A DNA stretch of 64,000 nucleotides from positions 310,001 to 374,000 of the forward strand of contig NZ_SJKD01000003.1 of NCBI RefSeq assembly GCF_004331485.1, given 5' to 3'. This document shows, piece after piece, positions 24,239 through 34,073 of the stretch. Origin of the DNA: Kribbella capetownensis. GTDB lineage: Bacteria > Actinomycetota > Actinomycetes > Propionibacteriales > Kribbellaceae. Within the stretch, counting starts at the first letter, position 1, and each line of letters opens with the position of its first letter. The position numbers were made by a program, and so were the translations under genes. Under the pieces are notes generated by a model. That model made no database searches. It saw only the letters and a list, made by a program, of their open reading frames with translations, and was not told the DNA's origin.

Positions 24239-25129
24239 TCAATGTACGACGTCCAGGTCGACTCGGCCCCCCGCGAGGGTACTCGTGTCCGCCATTCGGG
24301 AGACCAGGTCGTGCGCTGCGGCCGCGATCTCGTGCTCGGTGGAGCGTGCGGCCAGATCCAGCAGCGCCCACAGATCCGCCGCCCGCCCGAGGTCGACCAG
24401 CGGCTCGCCCAGCCCCGGCCCGCTCCCCCGGATCACGCTCAGCACCGCGCCGGCCAGCACTGGATCGGAGCAGAACCGGAAAAGGTTTCCCATATCCGTG
24501 TACGGCGACCCGGCGTGGCTGAACTCCCAGTCGATCAGCCCGGTGATCCGGGCCGTGGCCGGGTCGACCAGCAGGTTCTTCGGATTGAAGTCGCTGTGCA
24601 CCAGGCAGACCCGGTCGACCCCCTCGGCCAGCACGTCCTCGGCCTCGGCGATGACCACGCCGAACCGCTCCAGCTGCCCCGGATCCAGGCCGAGGTCGAG
24701 GCCTCCGACGTACTGCTCCAGATCCCCGAGACCGAACGGCTCGATCGCCAGCTCGCCGCCGCGGAACTCGCCGAAGGTCAGGAACGGCATCCCGCTCAGC
24801 CGCACCAGCAGCTCACCCAACTGCTCCCCGACCGTCCGCCGCTCCGACTCCCCCGCAGTCTCGAGGTACACCTGCAGGTTGATCCCCGGCAGCCGCTCGG
24901 TCAGCAGGTACGGCGGATCGTCCGCCGACCCCTCGCGCTTGGCCTCCAACACCTTCGGGACGGGCAGCAGCCCACGGACCAGCTGCAGCAACGCGGCGTC
25001 CACGGCCGCCCGCTCCGGCTGCTTCACATACAGCTTCAGTACGGCGTCCTCACCGCCGGCGCTCACGGCGTACGTCTGCCCGCCGTACCCACCCGCCAAC
25101 GGAACAGCACTGGCCGCGAAGTCGCTCAT
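24239..25129 (-). CDS. Phosphotransferase of the APH/choline kinase superfamily
   Basis: The 296-residue protein has the kinase-like APH fold. It shows a nucleotide-binding N-lobe (VLKLYVK), the catalytic loop VCLVHSDFNPKNLLV (Asp about residue 180), and the Mg-binding IDWEFSHAGSPYTDMGNL segment. It could phosphorylate an aminoglycoside, an amino alcohol, a sugar or a small metabolite; the sequence does not say which. The start at 25129 is weakly supported; an ATG at 25141 would add four residues. It diverges from a methyltransferase gene, with only 25 bases between starts. Confidence 0.85.
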   Translation of the reverse strand: MSDFAASAVPLAGGYGGQTYAVSAGGEDAVLKLYVKQPERAAVDAALLQLVRGLLPVPKVLEAKREGSADDPPYLLTERLPGINLQVYLETAGESERRTVGEQLGELLVRLSGMPFLTFGEFRGGELAIEPFGLGDLEQYVGGLDLGLDPGQLERFGVVIAEAEDVLAEGVDRVCLVHSDFNPKNLLVDPATARITGLIDWEFSHAGSPYTDMGNLFRFCSDPVLAGAVLSVIRGSGPGLGEPLVDLGRAADLWALLDLAARSTEHEIAAAAHDLVSRMADTSTLAGGRVDLDVVH

Positions 25130-25141
25130 ACCGCTGAACAT

Positions 25142-25147
25142 TAGAGT
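25142..25147 (+). promoter_or_regulatory. -10 box of a probable leaderless promoter (methyltransferase)
   Basis: TAGAGT ends seven bases before the GTG at 25155, with no ribosome site between. Confidence 0.5.
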
Positions 25148-25154
25148 TTGGTTC

Positions 25155-25946
25155 GTGAGCGGGCCGGTGCGGGTGGAGTTGAGCGAGGCGGAGACCTCCC
25201 GGGCCAGCCGGGCGTACTGGAACTCCGCGGCCGACGAGTACTTGTCGGAGCACGGCGAGTTCCTCGGCGACGACCGCTTCATTTGGAGCCCCGAAGGTGT
25301 CGACGAGGAGTCGGCCCAACTGCTCGGGCCGGTCCGGGGCAAGCGCATCCTCGAAGTCGGCTGCGGCGGTGCCCAGTGCTCGCGCTGGCTGGCCGGCCAA
25401 GGCGCCGAGGTGGTCGCGTTCGACATCTCGCTCGAGCAACTCCGGATCGCCCGGCAACTCGACGCCCGCACCGGCATCGCGGTCCGCACTGTCGCCGCCG
25501 ACGCGGTAGCCCTCCCCTATCAGAGCAGTACGTTCGACATCGTCTGCTCGGCGTTCGGTGCGCTGCCGTTCGTCGCCGACGCCACCATCGCACTCCGCGA
25601 GATCGCCCGGACCCTGAAGCCGGGCGGACTGCTGGTGTTCTCGGTGACACACCCGATCCGCTGGGCCATGCCGGACGACCCGACCCCCGCCGGTCTGCGG
25701 ATCACCCATTCGTACTTCGACCGGACGCCGTACGTCGAAGTGGACGACGCAGGTACGCCGATCTACGCCGAGCACCACCGGACGACCGGCGACTGGATCC
25801 GGGCGCTCACCACCGGGGGCTTCGTCGTGGACGACCTGCTGGAGCCGGAGTGGCCGGCCGGGCACGATCTGGTCTGGGGTGGCTGGGGACCAGACCGCGG
25901 CCGGCTCGTTCCCGGCACCGCGATCTGGTCCGCCCACAAGGCCTGA
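25155..25946 (+). CDS. Class I SAM-dependent methyltransferase
   Basis: The 263-residue protein carries the SAM-binding motif I (ILEVGCGGAQCSRWL, about residues 62-76). Motif II (VVAFDIS) and a methyltransferase-11-type post-I segment follow (VAADAVALPYQSSTFDIVCSAFGALPFV). LKPGGLLVFSVTHPIRWAM shows the characteristic motif III loop. The substrate is unknown. The GTG start is chosen because a TAGAGT box sits seven bases upstream. The stop lies two bases from that of the convergent DUF3068 gene (TGAGCTCA), with no room for a normal terminator between them. Confidence 0.9.
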   Translation: MSGPVRVELSEAETSRASRAYWNSAADEYLSEHGEFLGDDRFIWSPEGVDEESAQLLGPVRGKRILEVGCGGAQCSRWLAGQGAEVVAFDISLEQLRIARQLDARTGIAVRTVAADAVALPYQSSTFDIVCSAFGALPFVADATIALREIARTLKPGGLLVFSVTHPIRWAMPDDPTPAGLRITHSYFDRTPYVEVDDAGTPIYAEHHRTTGDWIRALTTGGFVVDDLLEPEWPAGHDLVWGGWGPDRGRLVPGTAIWSAHKA

Positions 25947-25948
25947 GC

Positions 25949-27022
25949 TCAGTCCGCCTTCCTGGGCCGGAGCTGGAAGAACCCGACCGATGCCAGCAAC
26001 AGCAGACCGAGGATCAGCGACAGCAGCGGCACCCAGAAGCCGATCAGGTGCAGTTGCGCTGCCTTCGACTGGTAGCCGCCCTCGGCGACACCGTTCTCGG
26101 TCGCGCCCTTCACGTTCTTCGCGACCGTGGCGTCGTCGTACTCGATCGTGACCTGGGTGGCGATCAGCTTGTCCTCGCCGTTGTACGCGATGGTGGCGAG
26201 TTGCTGCTCCCGGCCCTTGATGATCGCGCCGGTGATCGGCTCGACCCACAGGGTCCGGGTGTTCTTGTAGGTGCGCTGGACGACGACCGAGTCCTTGCCG
26301 GAGTCACCGACCAGGCTGCCCGGTACCTCCAGCGGCTTGGCCTGCGGGACCTCCTTCTTCGGGATCTCCTGCTCGAAGACATAGACGTTCAGCCCGTCGA
26401 GCGGCTCCTCCCCCTTGAAGTCGATCGGGAACGCCTTGCGCAGTGTGGTGTCCCAGAAGGGGTACGTCTTCTTCTCGGTGCCGAACGGGAACTTCAGCAC
26501 CAGACCCTCGTGCCCCGAGAACAGCGCGCTGTTCTGGCCGGGCTTCAGCCGATCCGCCTTCTCCAGCGTGGTCGCGATGTACTCGCCGCTGTTGTCGTCG
26601 CCGGACGGGTTCCAGCGCACGGCCTCGCCGGTGTGCGCGTCGAGCACGACCCGCTCCTGGACGAAGCTGAGCGGCAGCTCGGCGGTCTTCGACGAGTCGT
26701 CGGGGAACTGGTAGTTCTTCGAGTCGTCGGTCACCACGGCGGTGTCGAACACCACGACTTCGCGGTTCAGCGCCTTGCTGATCTTGTCCGCCGCGACCAC
26801 GTCGCCGCGGACGGTCCGGCGTGCCTCGAGCTCGACGCCGGTCTTCTGTTTCAGGTCGGCGGCGCTGAAGATCGTAGCGTCCTTCCCGACCGACACCGTG
26901 TGCGCAGTCTGGTCCGCGGGCGCCACCGCGAGCGTCGGATACGCATAGAACCTGGCCAGCGCCGCGATGCCGACGAAGAACACGCCGAGCCCGATCAGCA
27001 CCACACGACTACGAGTCCCCAC
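25949..27022 (-). CDS. DUF3068 domain protein, membrane-anchored at both ends
   Basis: A TM helix at 8-28 is followed by a large extracytoplasmic domain of about 290 residues, then a second TM helix near 328-350 and a basic tail. The fold features (TGEAVRWNP, YPFWDTTLRKAFPIDF, LWVEPITGAII) belong to DUF3068, best known from mycolic-acid actinobacteria and often called PorA family. Its function is not established. The GTG start has a GGAGGGG site. It diverges from the GT-C-like gene, and its placement at the head of the glycan cluster suggests a role in envelope polysaccharide assembly or display. Confidence 0.82.
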   Translation of the reverse strand: MGTRSRVVLIGLGVFFVGIAALARFYAYPTLAVAPADQTAHTVSVGKDATIFSAADLKQKTGVELEARRTVRGDVVAADKISKALNREVVVFDTAVVTDDSKNYQFPDDSSKTAELPLSFVQERVVLDAHTGEAVRWNPSGDDNSGEYIATTLEKADRLKPGQNSALFSGHEGLVLKFPFGTEKKTYPFWDTTLRKAFPIDFKGEEPLDGLNVYVFEQEIPKKEVPQAKPLEVPGSLVGDSGKDSVVVQRTYKNTRTLWVEPITGAIIKGREQQLATIAYNGEDKLIATQVTIEYDDATVAKNVKGATENGVAEGGYQSKAAQLHLIGFWVPLLSLILGLLLLASVGFFQLRPRKAD

Positions 27023-27119
27023 TGCTTCCCCTCCCGGTCTGTCCGCGGGACGCTACCAGCGGGTAGGCACCTTGAACAGACGGCGGCGACAACAAAGTTC
27101 GCCCAGGTCAGAACTGACA

Positions 27120-27125
27120 TATAGT
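27120..27125 (+). promoter_or_regulatory. -10 box of a probable leaderless promoter (glycan cluster)
   Basis: TATAGT ends eight bases before the ATG at 27134. It would drive the GT-C-like gene and the acyltransferase. Confidence 0.45.
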
Positions 27126-27133
27126 CGCGCCGC

Positions 27134-28891
27134 ATGAGGGGGATCTGGACACTGCCGGACGCGCCGAAGTCATCGGTTCTCCGGGGTCTCGTGGTGGCTG
27201 TCGCGGTGGTGCAGTCGGTGGTTCTCGGGCTGCTCGCGCGCCGCGGTTCGTGGCTGAGCGACGACCTCGACTTCCTGGTCCAGGGCAGTCGCGGATTCGC
27301 ACCGGCCGAGCTGCTCACCCCGGTGAACGACCACATCGCGCCGGGCCTGCGGTTCGTCTACGCGGTCTTCGCGAAGGTCGCGCCACTCAACCACGACTTC
27401 ACCGTCGGGTGGCGGACGGTGATGCAGGCGCTCGCGATCACGCTGATGGGTCTGCTGCTCCTGCGCCTGCTCGGCTCGAGCTGGTGGGTCCTCCTCGGCA
27501 CCCTCTTCTACGCGCTCACCCCGCTGAGCATGCCGTCGTTCATGTCGCTGTCGAGCGGTGTCAACAACCTGTCCGCGCACGTCTTCGGCCTACTGTTGCT
27601 GCACGCAACCATCGACTGGTACGACGGTCACCGTCGGGCGCTCGCCTACGGCCCGCTCGCGCTGCTGATCTCGCTGGCCTGCTGGGAGAAGTCCGGGCTG
27701 ATCCTGGTCACGGCCATCGCCTTGGCCCTCTACCTTCGCGAGCAGCCGATGCGCGTCTGGCTTGGCAAGACCTGGCCCTTCGCTGCCGCGCTCGCCGCTC
27801 CGATAGTTGCCTTCGGCACTCTCTATCTGACCCGCGGCAATCCGTCCCGCGGCCGTGTCCTGTCTGCGTCGCAGCTGCTCGAACTGATCGCCCGCGGCTT
27901 CGAGGTACCGGTCTCCGCAGCGGTGGGCGGACCCTGGAGGTGGGCTCCGGCGGGACAGCCGCTGAGCCTTGCCGCTCCGCCGGTCGCAGCGGTGGTGCTC
28001 GGTGCGCTGGTGGGCGGTTTGCTCCTCGTGGTCGCCTTCCGCCACAACCACCGTGCGCTCCTGCTGTGGGCCTCAGTGGTCTCCTACGTCCTGGTGACCG
28101 TGGCGCTGGTGTCCTACGGACGCTTCACCGGATTCGGGTCGGTCTTCACCGTGCACTACCACTACTGGTCCGATCTCTCGATCCCGTTGACGTTGGCCGT
28201 CGTACTGTCGGCGTCCACGGTGCGGATCGCCGTACCTGCCGTCGGACTGGCCTGCCTTCTCGTCGGAGTGGTTGTGTCGGACGTCGGGTTCGCCGGGCCG
28301 TGGGGAAGGAATCCGGCCAAGGCCTACTTCGCGACGGTCACGGCCGAGCTGGATCGGACCGGACCGAACGTGAACCTGTGGGACACCTCGATGCCACAGC
28401 CGATCGGCACCGCACTCATGTCCGACCCCAGGTTGTCACCAGTACTGCGGATGGCGGGGAAGGAGTTCCGGCTGCAAGCGGCGGGAAGTGAGCCGCTGCT
28501 GGTCGACGACACCGGACACATCCGGCCGGCGCCGTTCGCGGTGTGGTCACGCGCCGAGCCGCCTACCCGCGGGAACTCGTTCTGCAACCTGCTCGTGCAC
28601 GGCACCGAGCCGCTGACCATCCGCCTGACACCGGTGCAGAACGAGGTCGCGACCGCCGAGTGGTTCATCAAGGCCGCGTACTTCTCCAATCGCGAGAACC
28701 AGGTATCCGTCGAGCTACTCGATGCGGACGGCAACATCGCCGCACTCCCGGCCGCCGACTGGCCGGCCGGTGTTGGGAGCATGTACCTCGGCCCGTCGCA
28801 CCGGATCAGAGCCACCGAGGTTCGGCTACGCTCCTCCGATCCCGCGACGAACCTCTGCGTAGAGAACCTCGAGATCGGACTGCCCAGATGA
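27134..28891 (+). CDS. Multi-pass membrane protein, GT-C-like glycosyltransferase candidate
   Basis: The first 420 or so of 585 residues form about ten TM helices. The first extracytoplasmic loop has WLSDDLDFL, an acidic pair in the position of the catalytic aspartates of GT-C enzymes, which use polyprenyl-phosphate sugars. The last 160 residues are soluble and probably outside the cell. I cannot assign a GT family or sugar. The stop overlaps the acyltransferase start (ATGA), so the two products are made together and probably work on the same glycan. Confidence 0.6.
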   Translation: MRGIWTLPDAPKSSVLRGLVVAVAVVQSVVLGLLARRGSWLSDDLDFLVQGSRGFAPAELLTPVNDHIAPGLRFVYAVFAKVAPLNHDFTVGWRTVMQALAITLMGLLLLRLLGSSWWVLLGTLFYALTPLSMPSFMSLSSGVNNLSAHVFGLLLLHATIDWYDGHRRALAYGPLALLISLACWEKSGLILVTAIALALYLREQPMRVWLGKTWPFAAALAAPIVAFGTLYLTRGNPSRGRVLSASQLLELIARGFEVPVSAAVGGPWRWAPAGQPLSLAAPPVAAVVLGALVGGLLLVVAFRHNHRALLLWASVVSYVLVTVALVSYGRFTGFGSVFTVHYHYWSDLSIPLTLAVVLSASTVRIAVPAVGLACLLVGVVVSDVGFAGPWGRNPAKAYFATVTAELDRTGPNVNLWDTSMPQPIGTALMSDPRLSPVLRMAGKEFRLQAAGSEPLLVDDTGHIRPAPFAVWSRAEPPTRGNSFCNLLVHGTEPLTIRLTPVQNEVATAEWFIKAAYFSNRENQVSVELLDADGNIAALPAADWPAGVGSMYLGPSHRIRATEVRLRSSDPATNLCVENLEIGLPR

Positions 28892-30111
28892 ATCGAACAC
28901 GCTTCCCGGCGCTGGACGGGTTGCGGGCGATCGGTGCGCTCGCGGTACTCACCACGCATGTCGGGTTTCATTCCGGCGCTTCGCTGAACGGGCCGTTCGC
29001 CGGTCTGCTGGCGCGGCTCGACGTCGGGGTGGCGATCTTCTTCGCGATCTCCGGGTTCCTGCTCTACCGGCCGCATGTGGTCGCGTGGTTCGACGGCACG
29101 CTGCCACCACTGACCTTGCCGTACCTGCGCAACCGTGCGCTGCGGATCCTGCCGGCCCTGTGGGTCGCGGTGCTGCTCGCCGCGTTCCTGGTCCCGCGGA
29201 AGGACGGCGTGGGCTGGGCGACGTACCTCCAGCACGCGTCGCTCACCCAGATCTACTTCGATGGACCGCCCGCGGACGGACTGACGCAGCTGTGGAGCCT
29301 GGCGACCGAGGTGGCGTTCTATCTGCTACTCCCGGCGCTGGCGAAGCTGCTGACCGGGTACGAGCGTCCGACCCGACGCAGCGTCCGCTGGCGTCTCGCC
29401 GTACTGGGTGTCCTCACTGTGCTCAGCCCGATCTGGATGGCCTCCATCAACGCGACCGGCCACCCCCGCGCCGGTCTGTGGCTGCCTGGGTATGTCGGTT
29501 GGTTCGCCGTCGGCATGGGATTCGCACTGTGGCAGGTCGCGCGCAGCAGCGGTCGCCTCGAGCCGTCCACGCTCGACACCCTCACGAAGATCCCCGGCAC
29601 CATCTGGGGCGTCGCCGCGGCGCTGCTGGTCATCGCTGCGAGCCCACTGGCCGGCCCGTACGGTCTCTCGCCGTCCACTCCAGGTCAGGCGTTCCTGAAG
29701 AGCCTGCTCTACACAGGCATCGCGGCATGCATCCTGTTCCCAGCCCTGAACCCGACAGCGAGAACGGTCCGCATCCTCGGAGGCAAGATCGGCCACATCG
29801 CCGGAGACATCTCGTACGGCGTCTTCGCGTACCACCTGATCGTGCTGAGCGTGGTCGAGCGAGCCACCGGCTACGAGGTGTTCAGCGGCAAGTTCGCACT
29901 GCTGTTCTTCCCGACGCTGGTGGTGTCCGCCGGCGTCGCGGCCGCGAGCTACTACGGGATGGAGCGGCCCATCATGCGCCTGGGTAGGCGCGACAAGGAG
30001 TACGACGTCTCACCGGTCGGCCGGGCCAAGAGCGCCAGCGCACAGGCGAACAAGGTCGATGCCTGGACCACTCCGGGCGCCAGCCCCGCTCCCTCGTCCG
30101 GCCACGGCTGA
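28888..30111 (+). CDS. Acyltransferase 3 (OafA/YrhL-like) family membrane protein
   Basis: The N-terminus (FPALDGLRAIGALAVLTTHVGFH) contains the R/H signature of the acyltransferase 3 family, whose His is required in OafA. About ten TM helices follow, with LWSLATEVAFYLLLP and DISYGVFAYHLIVL typical of the middle and end. These proteins O-acylate cell-surface sugars across the membrane. The 407-residue length is normal and there is no SGNH domain. Its last 160 bases are antisense to the 3' end of the AftD-like gene, an unusually long overlap; the tail beyond residue 360 is low-complexity and probably dispensable. Confidence 0.87.
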   Translation: MNRTRFPALDGLRAIGALAVLTTHVGFHSGASLNGPFAGLLARLDVGVAIFFAISGFLLYRPHVVAWFDGTLPPLTLPYLRNRALRILPALWVAVLLAAFLVPRKDGVGWATYLQHASLTQIYFDGPPADGLTQLWSLATEVAFYLLLPALAKLLTGYERPTRRSVRWRLAVLGVLTVLSPIWMASINATGHPRAGLWLPGYVGWFAVGMGFALWQVARSSGRLEPSTLDTLTKIPGTIWGVAAALLVIAASPLAGPYGLSPSTPGQAFLKSLLYTGIAACILFPALNPTARTVRILGGKIGHIAGDISYGVFAYHLIVLSVVERATGYEVFSGKFALLFFPTLVVSAGVAAASYYGMERPIMRLGRRDKEYDVSPVGRAKSASAQANKVDAWTTPGASPAPSSGHG

Positions 30112-33100
30112 ACCGCTGCGATCAGCGCTCCGACCGCCACCGCGGCAGCTAACACCCCTATCGCCACACGCGGCGACAGGAACCACGAGCACACCGCTGC
30201 GACCGCCACTGCAACCAGTCCGATCCAGCCGGACATGAACCACCCCGCAGCCAGCCCACCTGCGAGCGCGACCCATGGCCCGACGTCGCGGCCTTCGCGG
30301 AGTCGGTGACCGGAGTGCCTCGACCGGCGCCGGAAGAAGACCGCGAGCGCAACCACCGACAGGAGTGCGACCAGCCCGACCAGCAGACCGGCGCGGTAGA
30401 GCCGGTCCGGCATGAACCGCGCGGTGACCACCTGCTCAGGCCCTTCGGGCAGGACCCATCCCTGCTGCCAGCCGCCGATCCGGATCGGCGTCAGCTTGCG
30501 GCCAGTGCGGTCGTACGCTTCCCAGCCCTCGTTGAAGTTCTGCGCGACGGTCAGCACCGACTGCTCGTCCGCGGCCGGAACCTCGATGCTCAGCTCGGCC
30601 GGATTGGGGCGCCACACATCCACACCCTGCACCGGCGTCTTGGACACGTTGCCGAAGCCTGACCTGGTCAGCGTCGCCTCGGTCGGCACGAACCCACCAC
30701 CGGCCAGTACGTCGACGTTGTGGCGTCCGGCCTGCAGCGGGACCTCGCTGTCCTTGCCACACGTCGTGAACGTCACCGGACGCCGCTGCAGCAGGTCCCG
30801 CACAGTCGCCTTCACCTGCGTATCCGCTGGTACGCCGTCCACGCGCACCCCCGGGCCGTAGCCGCAGTACGCACCGGTCTGGCCGTCCAGGTCGAGCGCC
30901 TTGCGCAACTCGTCGGCGCCGAGCACACGGACCTCGGCGACGCCGACCGGTGCTGTCCGCGCGTAGCCGGTGGCGGAGTCGAAGTCGGTCAGCGGTCTGG
31001 TGGCGGTGAACGTCAGCTCGACTGTTCGTGCGCTCCGTGCGGCAAAGCGCACGTAGCCCTCCGGATCCACGGTGCCCTTCGTCGGTGGGCCACCATCGAA
31101 GCGCAGCGACACCTCGGTCGGCTGCGAGGCGGTCAGGTAGGAATCGGAAAGGAACTGCAGCCCGCTGATGCTCCTTGCCACAGGCAACTTCACCGTGAGC
31201 GCCGGGTGCTGGTCGGACGGGTCCGCGACCCAGCCGGTGCCCAGATCGCGATCCACCGCGGCGCCCGGACGTCCCTCCGGAGCCGTGACCGCTCGGGAGG
31301 TTGCCGACGCCGTGATGGCGCCCGGCACAGTCAGCAGACCTTCGAGCGTGGCACCGTCCTTCGGCAGCGCCGTCCCCTGCAGTTGGTACGACGCGGCCTG
31401 CGGAAGGTCGACGCTACGCAGCAGTCCGGTCGGCTCCTCGGAGTCCTTCGCCGAGTCCTGTCGGCAGAGCGGACGCGTGGCAACGTGCAGACAGGCGGAG
31501 CGGCCGATCTGCTGGTTCCTGAACACCAGTGCACTCGGCTGACGCTCGTCCGACGGCACGCTGAGCCGACTGACCGGGAGCATCCCGGGCAACGAGACCT
31601 CGGCGATGGAGACGCCGTTCGGGTTCTTGCCGTCGGTCACACCCACTCTCAGGCGCAGCCGCTTGGTCTGGCCGGGCGGGGCCGGAATGCTCTGCGGATC
31701 GGTCGATCCGGACACCACTGAGGTCAGTGAGCCCGCGTCCGTGTCGACCTGTAACGTGCGCACCGGCTCGGTGGTCGGCGGCGCCAGCGAGAACTGGACC
31801 TTCAGACCGTCGACACTGCGCGGCGACGCGAACGTCAACTCGATCCACTCGCCGCTGCTCCGGCCGAACGTCCCGGAGATCCAGCGACTCGACGGGTCAC
31901 CGTCCACCGCCGCGAACGGCCCGTTGCCCGGACCGGTCCGCAGCGTCGCGTCCGCATCCGCCGCCGAGGACGACGCCCGTACGTCGACGACGCCGCCGCC
32001 CCACGTCCGCGTCGTGACCGGCGCCGCGGGGTCGACGTCGTACCCGAGGGTGCGGCGCCCCTGACGGCCCGCCTCGGTCGCGGTCAGCACAGGCGAGTAG
32101 TTCTCCGCGGGACGACCAACCGAGACCTCACGGCGTTGCATGCCGTCGGTCTGGATGAGCGGGAGCCCAGTCAGTCGACCGGCCGCATCAGAACTCGTGA
32201 CCGCGTTGCGATTTCCGCCGAGCGCGGTCAGCGCGGCCGGCACGTCCTCGGCCGCGCCGCGCACCTCCACCAACTGCGACTTCGGGATCAGCCGCCCTGG
32301 ACTGGTGGCGCCGACGTCGTAGATCTCCACACTCGGGTACGGGAGCCGGGTGTGTCCGTCGAGCGTGACACCAGGCTGTTCGATCGTGCTGCCGGTGCCT
32401 GGACCGAAGTACGCGACGCGGTCGATGCCGGACTCGTCCAAGGTCTCGTGGACTGCGAGAGTCGGTGTCACCTGGGCGTCGTACCGTAGATCGTTGCGGA
32501 CGACGACGTACCGGACTCCGGCGCGGGTCAGTGCCTGCTTGAGGGTCTTGTCGCCGACCCCTGTGCCGAGCCGGCGCTCCACCTCGTCCAGCCAGCGCGT
32601 CGTACCGGCAGAGCCGAGCGGTACGGCGTCTCGCACGGCCAGCGGGCGTTTCAGCAGGGCCTGGAACGGTTCGTCCTTCGTCGACCCCCAGGTGAAGTCG
32701 GCGAACGACGCGGCCGGCACCACGAGAACGCTGCCCTTCGTGGTCTGGTTGTCGAGCCACGCCGCCGCCTCACGCCAATGGGCGGGGATGGCGTCGTACC
32801 CCTCGCGTCTGGGTAGCTGGCCGAAGATGGCCGGCGTCGCCACCGACACGATCAGACAGGCGACCAGTACGGGCACCACGCGGCGGTGGATGCCTCGGAC
32901 GGTCGCCCACTCGGTGAGTCTGCTCAGCGAGTGCGCAGCGGCGAGGGCGAGCGGTAGCCGAACGACCAGCTCGAACTTGTGCGTGTTGCGAAGTGCTGCG
33001 AGCGGTCCGTCGAGCAGATCCTGGATCTGCGGCGCCAGCGGCGAGCCGGCCGTACCTGCATGGCCGAGCGTCACGAGCAGCAGTCCCACGACGAGTGAGA

Positions 33101-34073
33101 GCCGCAGGAAGCCGCGGTGCTTGAGCGAGCCCATCGCCAAGCCGGCCAGGCCGAGCAGTGCGACGACCGCGGTGATCAGGATGAGCGTCGGCTGGGTGAC
33201 GTACAACCAACCAGCCGGCCAGCTCGGTCCGTCGGCGCCGGACAGGAAGTTGAGCCACTGCGACGTACCGCGGAAGGACTCGAAGACGCTGGCCGTTCCG
33301 GTGGTGACTCCGGCGTCCTCGATCCAGTCGAGGAAGGGCGGGCTGTATCGGCCGAGCAGCACGAGCGGGACGAGCCACCAGATCGACACGGCGACGACGC
33401 AGCCGAGCCAGCCGACGATGACCTTCACCGTCGACCGGTCCAGCCGGCGAGTGATCAGCCACAACGCAGGCAGCAGGAGCGTCGCACCGGTGGCGACCGC
33501 GTTGACTCCACCGACCAGTGCGAACGCGACCGCCGACCAGCCGACGCGCCACCAACCGGAGCGAGCCCGCGGGGTGACGAGTGGCAGCAGTACCCACGGA
33601 GCCATGGCGATCGGCCACACCTCGATCGAGGTGATCGACACTTCGCCGAGCATGCGCGGGCTCAGCGCGTAGAGCAGCGCCACCGCGAAGCGCGTCCACG
33701 GCACGCCGTACTCGAGGGCGTTGCACAGCTTCCACACACCGAGGAAGGCGACGCACAGCACCAGCGACCACCACAGCCGTTGCGTCACCCAGTCCAGCAC
33801 CGACAGCGAGTCGAGCAACCAGTGGAACGGACCCATGGGCAGCAGGTAGCCGTACGCCTGGTTCTGCAACTGGCCGAAGGCTCCTTGCGGATCCCACAGG
33901 TGCAGTGCGCGGACGAGGAAGCCACCAGGACTGGCGGTGAGGTCCAGCTTGGTGTCCGGCACGATCCTGCCCGGCGCCTGGTGGAAGCACAGAGCGATCA
34001 GGACCAGGCAGCCCAGCACGAGCCTCGCTCGCCAGACCACCTGCTCGGAACTTCCGGCCTTCAGTCTCCTCAT
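29952..34073 (-). CDS. AftD-like alpha-(1->3)-arabinofuranosyltransferase family protein (DUF3367)
   Basis: This giant membrane enzyme of 1373 residues has an N-terminal GT-C body of about 11 TM helices (to residue 410). Its first loop carries DTKLDL and an HLWDPQG motif. A long extracytoplasmic region follows with two carbohydrate-binding, discoidin-like modules (about 705-800 and 920-1020, each with a VDGDPSSRW or VDRDLGTGW-type core). Three or four closing TM helices come from about 1220. This is the layout of mycobacterial AftD, which adds arabinofuranose to arabinogalactan and lipoarabinomannan. The ATG at 34073 overlaps the methyltransferase stop. The acceptor glycan here is unknown. 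Confidence 0.88.
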   Translation of the reverse strand: MRRLKAGSSEQVVWRARLVLGCLVLIALCFHQAPGRIVPDTKLDLTASPGGFLVRALHLWDPQGAFGQLQNQAYGYLLPMGPFHWLLDSLSVLDWVTQRLWWSLVLCVAFLGVWKLCNALEYGVPWTRFAVALLYALSPRMLGEVSITSIEVWPIAMAPWVLLPLVTPRARSGWWRVGWSAVAFALVGGVNAVATGATLLLPALWLITRRLDRSTVKVIVGWLGCVVAVSIWWLVPLVLLGRYSPPFLDWIEDAGVTTGTASVFESFRGTSQWLNFLSGADGPSWPAGWLYVTQPTLILITAVVALLGLAGLAMGSLKHRGFLRLSLVVGLLLVTLGHAGTAGSPLAPQIQDLLDGPLAALRNTHKFELVVRLPLALAAAHSLSRLTEWATVRGIHRRVVPVLVACLIVSVATPAIFGQLPRREGYDAIPAHWREAAAWLDNQTTKGSVLVVPAASFADFTWGSTKDEPFQALLKRPLAVRDAVPLGSAGTTRWLDEVERRLGTGVGDKTLKQALTRAGVRYVVVRNDLRYDAQVTPTLAVHETLDESGIDRVAYFGPGTGSTIEQPGVTLDGHTRLPYPSVEIYDVGATSPGRLIPKSQLVEVRGAAEDVPAALTALGGNRNAVTSSDAAGRLTGLPLIQTDGMQRREVSVGRPAENYSPVLTATEAGRQGRRTLGYDVDPAAPVTTRTWGGGVVDVRASSSAADADATLRTGPGNGPFAAVDGDPSSRWISGTFGRSSGEWIELTFASPRSVDGLKVQFSLAPPTTEPVRTLQVDTDAGSLTSVVSGSTDPQSIPAPPGQTKRLRLRVGVTDGKNPNGVSIAEVSLPGMLPVSRLSVPSDERQPSALVFRNQQIGRSACLHVATRPLCRQDSAKDSEEPTGLLRSVDLPQAASYQLQGTALPKDGATLEGLLTVPGAITASATSRAVTAPEGRPGAAVDRDLGTGWVADPSDQHPALTVKLPVARSISGLQFLSDSYLTASQPTEVSLRFDGGPPTKGTVDPEGYVRFAARSARTVELTFTATRPLTDFDSATGYARTAPVGVAEVRVLGADELRKALDLDGQTGAYCGYGPGVRVDGVPADTQVKATVRDLLQRRPVTFTTCGKDSEVPLQAGRHNVDVLAGGGFVPTEATLTRSGFGNVSKTPVQGVDVWRPNPAELSIEVPAADEQSVLTVAQNFNEGWEAYDRTGRKLTPIRIGGWQQGWVLPEGPEQVVTARFMPDRLYRAGLLVGLVALLSVVALAVFFRRRSRHSGHRLREGRDVGPWVALAGGLAAGWFMSGWIGLVAVAVAAVCSWFLSPRVAIGVLAAAVAVGALIAAVQPWPDEGAGLAPGVVQASTLFACALALLARPTGETSYSLSRLPRRMMGRSIP

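Noticed and set aside
24239-25129. Antibiotic-resistance aminoglycoside phosphotransferase
   Set aside because: The fold is APH-like but the specific substrate residues cannot be judged, and the superfamily is broad. I kept the general call.
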